Shown here piece by piece: positions 56,908-64,000 of a DNA stretch of 64,000 nt. The stretch spans positions 1,975,995 to 2,039,994 of the forward strand of contig JAESIW010000115.1 in assembly GCA_016802295.1 (NCBI GenBank), read 5' to 3'. Both the position numbers and the translations under genes were made by a program. The stretch comes from Brachionus rotundiformis. Lineage: Eukaryota > Rotifera > Eurotatoria > Ploima > Brachionidae. Positions within the stretch are counted from its first letter, which is position 1; each line of letters starts with the position of its first letter. Under the pieces are notes generated by a model, which was not told the DNA's origin, did not search any database, and was given only the letters and a program-made list of their open reading frames with translations.

Positions 56908-57993
56908 ATGTATTATGTCATGAGCATACCAGAGGTCTTGGTACTTCTTTTTGTTCTTGTTTTATGGATGATATCGATATTTTTTTGCTACAAAAGATAC
57001 GAAAAAATAAACACAATCGAGCGGGCAGATATGCCCATATTGAATAAAAAAAATCCTAACCAAAGCATGGAAACTCAATCTTGCCATTCTTTGAGCAAAA
57101 ATAACGCGACAAGCAGTTGCCAAAACATGATTCAGACCCCTTATCCAAACTCATTAAAAGAAAACTATTCATTTAATGAACCAAGCGATGCATTTGGAAC
57201 AAGCAATTCGCTATATTGTAACAACTACGTGGTCGAAAAGTACCACGAGCCAGTTTGTCCGAGTTTATACTTCATAGACGAAACAAATTCTAAAACTAGC
57301 CGTTTCGAACTCATTTCTTACCAGAAATGCCAAAAGTATCGCAAATACCATCAAAATTTTAACATATACACCAGTCAGCAAGGAGGACCGCGCATGACAA
57401 ACCGGCCTTATTTGGGACTCACTCAATTCAGATCAGTGATGGGTCAAAGTTTAAACCGTAAGAATCTTGATAGTCAGCCTTATTTAAATTATTCCAAGTC
57501 AGACACATCCAAGCAAGATGTGAACATGGCCAAATCGAACTCAGAACCAGCGTTAAAACAACTGCTCATTGAGCCTCAGAAAGCAAAATTGATTTCGACC
57601 AGTGCTTACTTGGTCAAATCCAATTCCATTTGTAATGAAAATGTTCTCAAAACAAAACATGGTGATGCTAGGTCAAGAATGGCCGAAAAAAGATCTCGTT
57701 TGATGTACAATAATAAGTCTTTGAATGACAATAATTTGATTGATCCTCACAAGATTCCAAAAGTGATACAGAAAAGTTTGATTGACTTGCACAAGAAATC
57801 TGTGTGGAATTTGACCCACAAGCCTCAAGCGAACGATAAAATAAAGTCTAACTCAAAAAATGCACTTAATTTCTTAAACCCTAAGACCAAAAATAAGGAT
57901 ATTAATTCTAGTCAAAATAATTTAACTCGTGTAATTACTCAAATGAAAAGCGGAAATGAAATTAAAATGAAAATAAATGATAACTCTTTTTAG
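56908..57993 (+). CDS. Unrecognised single-pass membrane protein
   Basis: 361 aa in one exon; I do not recognise it. A strongly hydrophobic segment at about residues 7-28 (IPEVLVLLFVLVLWMISIFF) directly follows a very short N-terminus, suggesting a signal-anchor with a long cytosolic tail starting CYKRYEK. The tail is Ser/Asn/Lys-rich and apparently disordered, with charged motifs such as MAEKRSRLMYNN and IQKSLIDLHKKSVWNLTHK. G+C and codon use are clearly coding-like compared with the flanks, and the frame is intact. It stands alone, with 4.7 kb of empty sequence upstream. Confidence 0.65.
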   Translation: MYYVMSIPEVLVLLFVLVLWMISIFFCYKRYEKINTIERADMPILNKKNPNQSMETQSCHSLSKNNATSSCQNMIQTPYPNSLKENYSFNEPSDAFGTSNSLYCNNYVVEKYHEPVCPSLYFIDETNSKTSRFELISYQKCQKYRKYHQNFNIYTSQQGGPRMTNRPYLGLTQFRSVMGQSLNRKNLDSQPYLNYSKSDTSKQDVNMAKSNSEPALKQLLIEPQKAKLISTSAYLVKSNSICNENVLKTKHGDARSRMAEKRSRLMYNNKSLNDNNLIDPHKIPKVIQKSLIDLHKKSVWNLTHKPQANDKIKSNSKNALNFLNPKTKNKDINSSQNNLTRVITQMKSGNEIKMKINDNSF

Positions 57994-58065
57994 TTGTTTT
58001 TAGAATTAATTGGTTTTGTTACCTCGTCCGGTTTGTGTATTCCTCTGTGCGAAATTATTAGGTGC

Positions 58066-58134
58066 TATTTATATTTATATTTATATTTATTTAATTGTAT
58101 TTATTATTATTATTATAATTATTATTATTATTTT
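58066..58134. repeat. AT-rich microsatellite
   Basis: TATATT-type repeats followed by interrupted (ATT)n just after the 56.9-kb gene. Confidence 0.8.
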
Positions 58135-58299
58135 AAAATATATTGTAGTAAGATTATTTAATAAAATCAATCAAATTAATTATTTTAATTAATTCAATTT
58201 TATTAATTTGAATATTTTAAATTTAAAATGTGACTTCATAAACGAAACAAACTCGTACTAAGTAAGTTAACTTCTAAGCCTATTTTCCTTTTTTACCAA

Positions 58300-59320
58300 A
58301 CTTTGCATATGGCTTCAAAGTGTGCACTGGAGTCAGACAAGGATGTGTTCTCTGTCCAACAATAACTACCTCAATCCTGAGGGGCATACAGTGGGATTTA
58401 ACAACAAAATTGAGCGCTTAGACTTTGCAGATGATTTGGTGTTAATATCGAATAAATCAGACAAGATCTGGTAAAAACGCTAGACCAACTAGACTCCAAA
58501 TAGATGGGAAGAAATCGAAAGTCATGTGCATAAACACCAAATTAGATACCCCGATCACCAGATGGTACACTCATTGAATGTGTGACTTAGGAAGTATCAT
58601 AAATATAAGTGGAACAATGGAAACACATAAAGACATTAAGCAAAAGAAGCATTTGCCAGAATCAAACAAGAAATCAAATTAATGATATAAAAATCAAGAT
58701 ATACAACACTGATGTATGGAAGCGAATGCTGGGGAATGTCAGAGTTGGATAGAAAAAGCCTAAACAACTTCCAGAGCCATTAAGTCAATGTACAGTGGTG
58801 ATTTGATACCAGTTTTTTACGGAAAATTACGTAAAATACCGTAAATTAACCAAATGTTACCACATTTTACGTTAATTAACGTAAAATCCGAAGGTGAAAA
58901 AGAAATATTTTACGAAAAATTACGTATATATTGGTAAATTTACTAAATTCAAAATGGAAAAAATTTTTTGAAAATCTCGATAATTTAAGTCATTTTTCGT
59001 AAAATAATTCTTTTTCACCTTCGAATTTTACGTTAATTAACGTAAAATGTGGTAACATTTGGTTAATTTACGGTATTTTACGTAATTTTCCGTAAAAAAC
59101 TGGTATCAAATCACCACTGTATCAAGAATAAAAAACTGTGATGGCTCTGACATGTACTTAGAATGAAAAGAATACGAAAACCGAAAAGAGCTCTCCAATG
59201 GACACCGCAAGAGCGTGGAAAGGTAGAACGACCAGCAATAACATGTAGGTCAACAGTCACGAAAGAGCTACCCGAAATGGGAATTACATGGGGTGTATTA
59301 AGACAAATAATGATTGATTC
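58300..59320 (+). mobile_element. Decayed RTE-type LINE, split by a MITE
   Basis: Read in changing frames, the plus strand shows VCTGVRQGCVLCPT and LDFADDLVLISN (RT motifs around the catalytic ADD). Near 58700 comes LMYGSECWGMSELD; after the MITE come RALQWTPQERGKVERPA and TKELPEMGITWGVLRQI, the typical C-terminal end of RTE-clade elements. Several frameshifts and stops make it inactive. The MITE at 58793-59119 separates two halves that continue across it. Confidence 0.8.
58793..59119. mobile_element. MITE, 327 bp, TA target-site duplication
   Basis: The element begins CAGTGGTGATTTGATACCAG and ends with its reverse complement. The inverted repeats extend about 112 bp on each side with a single mismatch and enclose about 100 bp. 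TA dinucleotides at 58791-58792 and 59120-59121 are the target duplication, typical of Tc1/mariner-type cut-and-paste elements. It has no coding capacity. The near-identical arms suggest recent insertion into the older LINE relic. Confidence 0.92.
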
Positions 59321-59329
59321 TTTTTTCAA

Positions 59330-60169
59330 ATAATTAAGGTTGTTTTACTATAAATTAAATTTTTAATTCTCCAATTTATTTTAATCCTTTTTGGGAAAAT
59401 ATAAAATATTCTCTATTATATTTGATTATTAATTTAATGTATTAAGAATTAGTCAATTCTTCATAAGATTCAATTATTAATAAAATATTTGGTTTTAAAA
59501 AAGACTTAAAAATTCATAGGCTTTTAAGATTTTTGTATTTAAAAGAATTTTTTTTGATAATTTTTTTATATTAAAAATATTTAAAATATTAATTTAATAG
59601 AATAAAAACGTCTAATTTACATCATTATCAACAAAAAACCTAAATTTTTACTGATTACTAAAAATAATAAATTCCGATTAAATTTAAAATAACATATACA
59701 TAATTAAATTTAGATAAGTTATTTCAATTTAATATAATTTGAAAAAAAACTAATAAATGATAAAGAATTTTTTCAAAATAAAAATAAAACAGATAAAAAA
59801 ACCACATATTAATAGTAAATCTAATAAAATAAATATCTTTTAGTCGAAAATTATTAATATTTTTAATTGATTAAATATATATTAGAATGATACTAAGGAT
59901 TTTTTAATCTTTATATATAAGATAATCATATTAGCAGAATATAAAAAAAAACTATAGACTGAATTATTAAGTCAAGACTAATATATCGTTTATATATATA
60001 AATATAAATATACTATATTTATAATGAATGATTTTATTATAGATTTTAATGGCTGATTTATTTAACTAAAAGCTAAACTATTGAACCCGGAAATTTTTTT
60101 TTTAACTTGTATATAAATTATATATTTATACATTTAAATAATCATTAAAAGGTTATTTTTTTCAATAAA
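59330..60169. other. Intergenic
   Basis: 840 bp, very AT-rich, upstream of the SR-protein gene. No gene seen. Confidence 0.45.
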
Positions 60170-60951
60170 ATGCCAAAAAGTGAGCTTTATATAGGCAATT
60201 TGAACAAGGATGCCACTCAAAGAGAATTGGAGAGTGTTTTCAAAAGACATGGAAAAATTCGCAAGTGCGAAGTGAAAAATAAAGGCTACGGTCCAGTCTA
60301 TGCCTTTATTGAATTTGAGGATGAGAGAGATGCTGAGGTAAGTTCTGGTTCAGGTGATGAGGTAATTGCTGGGTGTAATTTAACAATTTTGATTAAAGGA
60401 TGCCTTAAATGCAGAAAATGGCAAAGACATGTGTGGTGCATCGATGGTGGTTGAGTATACGAAAGGAAAAGGAGATCGCCGAGAAAGGAGAGATGACCGA
60501 TTTGGATACGGTCGAAATGGGTTTTCGAGGTCCGGTGGACGTGGTGGCAGATCGCTTGAGTGCTATGAGTGTGGCGAGAGGGGCCACTTTGCCAGAGATT
60601 GCCGCAATAGGCGATATGGAAGAAGAAGAGACAGGAGTAGAGACAGAAGTCGATCGAGAGACCGACGACGAGACCGGAGTCGCGATAGAAGTCGTGACAG
60701 GAGCAGAGATGACAGCAGAAGGCGAAATAGAAGCAGAGATAGATCTCGTGATAGATCCAGAGATGAATCAAAGGAAAGCAGGTTAGAAAAATAGATTAAG
60801 TATTTAAGATTTTTCTTTAACTCTAATTAAATTAAGATCACGAAGTTTGTCACATAATAGTTCTCAATCTCGATCAAAAAGTCCTGTAAAACGTTCCAGT
60901 ATTGATCGCAGTCCAAATGATTACACTAATTCCAATGATGTTGAGGAGTGA
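60170..60951 (+). CDS. SRSF7: SR splicing factor with RRM and zinc knuckle (SRSF7/9G8)
   Basis: Serine/arginine-rich splicing and mRNA-export factor. Three exons, 60170-60337, 60399-60781 and 60837-60951 (introns 61 and 55 bp), give 221 aa (human SRSF7 238). The RRM has RNP2 LYIGNL and RNP1 YAFIEFED. A CCHC knuckle, CYECGERGHFARDC, distinguishes SRSF7 from SRSF3. A long RS domain (DRSRDRSRSRDRRRDRSRDR and more) ends SPNDYTNSNDVEE. Other long frames over exon 2 are out-of-frame readings of the RS repeats. Like other SR genes it may regulate its own splicing; I see no poison exon. Confidence 0.93.
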
Positions 60952-62580
60952 TTTTATCTCTTGATTACTTAATATGTTGTAATATTTTGTAATATTAAAA
61001 CTATAAATTAAAATAAACTTTTTTACAATAATTTTAAAACTTATTTTGAACTTGAAAATAAATAGTATAGGCTAAACTTTTAAAGATTTTAATTTAAATA
61101 TTCCATTTACAAATACTTCATTTTCATTAAAATTAATGAAATTCTCCACCCATATAAAAATTCAGGTAAACAAAGCTCCTGCTGCTACTGCTATACATTC
61201 AGCCACTGAACTTTTCAGGGCACTTTTTTGCGTATATGTAAGCCAACATTTAAAACATCGGAGTTAATAGGAAATAGATTCTTAATTAGATCTTAAAAAG
61301 ATCTTGACTAAATTCTAATTTTTTTCCATCTGGCCAAGATTTTTTAATAATTTTATTGAGATTCCTATAGGAATCTTATGAAATAATGAAATAACCTAAT
61401 GAAATCTTTTCAGACTATCCTCTCGGAATAAGAATATTTCTAATATTCAAAAATCTCAAAATTTTGTATGAAATTTTAAACTTTTGATTTAATTTTTTAA
61501 TATAAGGAATCGTCTGGTTTTGTAAAAAGATAAACTCATTTCCGAAACCTTGGTTGATAAATAGGAGAGCATTGCCAATTGCCAAGTCATTCCGTCAGAG
61601 GTGTCTATCAAAATTTAAAAAAATTTAATTCTTTAAACATTTTTAGTTCAAGAATCCATATTTTATAATTATTATTTTTATTTGTTTTTATTTAATTTTT
61701 ATTAGTTTATTTTTGTTTTATATGATTTTTTATAATATTTTTTATCTGTTGGACTCATCTTTATTTTTTTGAAAAACAATTAATAAAAATGATTTTTGAA
61801 GTAATAGAATTCTCAAGAGTCATTCAAGTCAAGTGTAAGAGGTTCTCATCTCTGTATTAATTATTTTGCCATATGTAAAAAGATAATTTACTATTGTCCT
61901 TCCATTTAATTTTATTTAGAAAAATGGATTGAGAAAGTAAACTTAATACAATTAACAGAGTTGAATTGATTTAATATTAAGTTAAAAGAATTATATCAGT
62001 ATATTTTAATAATGGTTATAAAATAAATTTTCTTTTTAAGAAATAAAATAATAATCTCCTGAAAAATCAACCATATTTCACTGTATTCCATGAACACAAT
62101 TTTATATTATTCAATAAGTCTTTCCTCAAATATGAATATTTTTTATTATATTAATTCTAAAAAATGATTTAATTGGTTTTTATTTAAATACTAGTCATTA
62201 GTGTTGAAATTAAATAGCATTTGAATTGATTTTCGAATAGATAAATTAATTTTTAAATTTAAATTTAAATTATACTCGAGCGAAGATTTTAACAAAAAAT
62301 TATTTATTTAATATAAGTCTTGTTTAAAATAATTCAAGCATTAATTCAAATTTGCTTTTAAATTTTTTAAATTAGTGAATAAATTGTTGAATTAAACTAA
62401 ATTTCAAAGAAATAAAAAAAAATATTTTTTTTGAAACAGTGTGAAAGTATTGATTTGATTGATTTTTTATTTTTCAAAGTTAATAAATATTAAGATATTT
62501 TAATTTAAAGTTAAAGTAAGGGACATTTTTTTTTATTTTAAAAATAATAGATTATTAGTTAATTTAATAAAATTTTATAT
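60952..62580. other. Intergenic
   Basis: 1.6 kb of AT-rich convergent spacer. Nothing supportable. Confidence 0.5.
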
Positions 62581-63495
62581 TTATTTGGAAATTTCATAAA
62601 AATAAATTAAGTTTTCTTTCAAAATTTTCAATTTTTCAAAAGTCAAGTCCTTCAATGACTTAGCCTCATTACTGATTTTGGTCTTGTTATTCTTTTGGCA
62701 ACACATTTGGTTGTAAATTTTCGAAAAATCTACACTCATTTGATAAAGATTGTCTATTGATTTGATGATAAGATCCAATTCTTTCAGGCTGTTAATCGAT
62801 TTTTCAAAATTTTTTGAATAAAACTCATTTTTAAATGTTGTTATTTGACAAATATTTTTAAATTCTTGCTCAGTGCGTGACTTGGAAGCATATAAATAAA
62901 GAAGAGAGTCGGAATGACTGCGTATTGAGTTGTGAAAATGGGTTTTTAAGGATACCAAATTATCTGAGTTCTGATTTAAGATTTTCTCGTTTTCGTCCAA
63001 AATTAATTTTAAGCTTTTATAGCGATTGATTATTTGGGGTAAATCAGTAAATTGGTGCATGAAAAAAAGTGCCAAAGAATCCTGAATAAAATCGCAATAC
63101 TTTTGATATTTTTCCAATCTTTTTTTTAACTCATTTATCTTTTCTTTTAGCTTATCTATTTCTGTTTTTAGAATTTCTTTGCGTTCGGACATTTCTTCAC
63201 AAAGCAAACGGTTTGAATTAGACATACGATTTGCTGTCTTAGTTCTATTTAAATTATTTATTAGATAATTTTCAAAGAACAAGATTCGATTCTTAAAAGT
63301 ATGTAGCTTTTTTTCATGATAAGATTCAAGTTTTTTAAGTGATTCGAGTAAATTTGAATTTTTGATAAAACTTTTTTGACTTTTTAAATTTTCCAAATCA
63401 ATCAATTCCAGTTTCAGTTCGATCAATTTCAAGAGATTGGATCTAATTTGGTCATTTTTGAAATTAAATGATTCATCATCTAATTCAAGGCTCAT
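62581..63495 (-). CDS. Coiled-coil protein, CFAP73/CCDC42 (DUF4200) family
   Basis: Single exon, 304 aa, against about 308-316 aa in CFAP73 and CCDC42. Nearly all of it is predicted coiled coil. The central part carries the DUF4200 signature: ESLKKLESYHEKKLHTFKNR, FFENYLINN, KLKEKINELKKRLEKYQKYC and DFIQDSLALF, followed by LPQIINRYKSLKLILDENE, as in the CCDC42 family. Family members (MIA complex, CFAP73, CCDC42) tether inner dynein arms or act in sperm tails. The choice between CFAP73 and CCDC42 is open. A partial X-box lies about 60 bp upstream. Confidence 0.75.
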   Translation of the reverse strand: MSLELDDESFNFKNDQIRSNLLKLIELKLELIDLENLKSQKSFIKNSNLLESLKKLESYHEKKLHTFKNRILFFENYLINNLNRTKTANRMSNSNRLLCEEMSERKEILKTEIDKLKEKINELKKRLEKYQKYCDFIQDSLALFFMHQFTDLPQIINRYKSLKLILDENEKILNQNSDNLVSLKTHFHNSIRSHSDSLLYLYASKSRTEQEFKNICQITTFKNEFYSKNFEKSINSLKELDLIIKSIDNLYQMSVDFSKIYNQMCCQKNNKTKISNEAKSLKDLTFEKLKILKENLIYFYEISK

Positions 63496-63555
63496 TTTTT
63501 AAAAATTATATTTAATTAAATAAAATTTATTTAGAAAAAGTATCATTGAAAATAT

Positions 63556-63569
63556 GTTTCTATGGATAT
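63556..63569. promoter_or_regulatory. Partial X-box upstream of the CFAP73-like gene
   Basis: GTTTCTATGGATAT matches the left RFX half-site and the central ATGG but not the right half. It is 60 bp upstream of the ATG, the same distance as the better X-boxes in this window. Confidence 0.4.
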
Positions 63570-63593
63570 TTGGGCGCACTAGAGAGAAAAAAA

Positions 63594-63666
63594 TGCCGAA
63601 ACTCGGGATCGAACCAAGGACCTTTAGATCTTCAGTCTAACGCTCTCCCAACTGAGCTATTTCGGC
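63594..63666 (-). tRNA. tRNA-Phe (GAA anticodon)
   Basis: 73-nt cloverleaf on the minus strand. GCCGAAA pairs with TTTCGGC, the D arm is TAGCTCAGTTGGGAGAGC, the anticodon loop ACTGAAGAT carries GAA, and the T arm contains GGTTCGATCC. No intron. The discriminator base is A. Confidence 0.97.
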
Positions 63667-63945
63667 TATATGTCACTAAATTAATTTAAAATAAATTTGT
63701 AAATTATTATCTTTACTTTAAAAAATTAAAAAATAAATAATAGTTCGAATAATAATTGTTTAAATTTAGTAGAAAAAAATAAAATAACCATAATTATTAA
63801 TTTTGGAATTAATAAATAGTCTTATTATATCTCATTAAGTATCTGGAACCGGTGAAATAAATTTTCCTCCAAAAAAATATTATTCAAATGGTTTTGAATT
63901 TTTTAATTATAAGATTTTTTTATACATAGAAATTGAGATGGAATT
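63667..63945. other. Spacer
   Basis: AT-rich sequence between tRNA-Phe and the partial RS-rich gene. Nothing recognised. Confidence 0.4.
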
Positions 63946-64000
63946 TTACGATCTCGATCTGTATCTTCGCCCCGAGTGACTTCTTGATCGTGAACTTGAT
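63946..64000 (-). CDS. 3' end of an RS-rich protein gene (partial)
   Basis: The minus strand reads SSRSRSHSGRRYRSRS followed by TAA, with G+C well above the surroundings. This is the C-terminal tip of an arginine/serine-rich protein, likely a splicing factor, cut by the window edge. The family cannot be named from 17 codons. Confidence 0.55.
   Translation of the reverse strand, partial: SSSRSRSHSGRRYRSRS

Noticed and set aside
58010..58192. 60-residue frame with Ile-Tyr runs
   Set aside because: It translates an ATT/TAT microsatellite.
60298..60786. Long alternative frames over SRSF7 exon 2
   Set aside because: They result from reading the RS repeat codons out of frame; the spliced frame with RRM, knuckle and RS domain explains the sequence.
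1..64000. CRISPR arrays, operons, riboswitches or prokaryotic origins
   Set aside because: The window is eukaryotic nuclear DNA; no regularly spaced repeats or polycistronic layout were seen.

Overview
The window is a piece of a very AT-rich, compact animal genome. It holds metazoan nuclear genes (TAF2, TRAP1, TMX3, WTAP, DNAAF4, FUZ, an axonemal dynein chain, NXF1), nuclear tRNAs, and spliceosomal introns that are almost all about 48-64 bp long with GT...AG ends. The tiny introns, sigma-class GST family, bacterial-type arsenite methyltransferase and abundant motile-cilium genes suggest a small aquatic invertebrate. A monogonont rotifer (Brachionus-like) is my best guess, but that is inference. 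Exon structures below were derived by hand: splice phases were checked to close and the joined product was compared with remembered family members.

Layout. 0.3-4.6 kb: GTF2H5, an NKAPD1-like gene and a small single-pass membrane protein. 6.5-14.8 kb: three sigma GST genes, a LINE relic, two tRNA-Gln and mitochondrial HSP90 (TRAP1). 15.1-22.8 kb: TAF2, SLC25A20 and TMX3, all on the minus strand. 23.5-27.7 kb: WTAP, PSMF1 and DNAAF4; PSMF1 and DNAAF4 are head to head. 28-36.2 kb: a small conserved-looking gene with a broken frame, VCP/p97, an intronless FMO head to head with an intronless bacterial-type ArsM, then GCH1. 37.2-47.4 kb: a secreted PLA2-like precursor, SAMM50, FUZ, DNAI4 and ROPN1L; DNAI4 and ROPN1L are head to head. 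47.6-49.3 kb: transposon debris. 49.75-52.2 kb: NXF1. 52.2-56.9 kb: no recognisable gene. 56.9-64 kb: an unknown membrane protein, an RTE-type LINE relic split by an intact-looking MITE, SRSF7, a CFAP73/CCDC42-like coiled coil, tRNA-Phe and the 3' end of an RS-rich gene.

How it fits together. Five genes (DNAAF4, FUZ, DNAI4, ROPN1L, CFAP73-like) serve ciliogenesis or the axoneme. Each has an RFX X-box, or a partial one, about 55-120 bp upstream of its ATG; DNAI4 and ROPN1L share one perfect palindrome. This looks like a local view of an RFX ciliary regulon. The ArsM gene is the best candidate for horizontal acquisition, and a decayed piece of a related sequence lies inside a FUZ intron.
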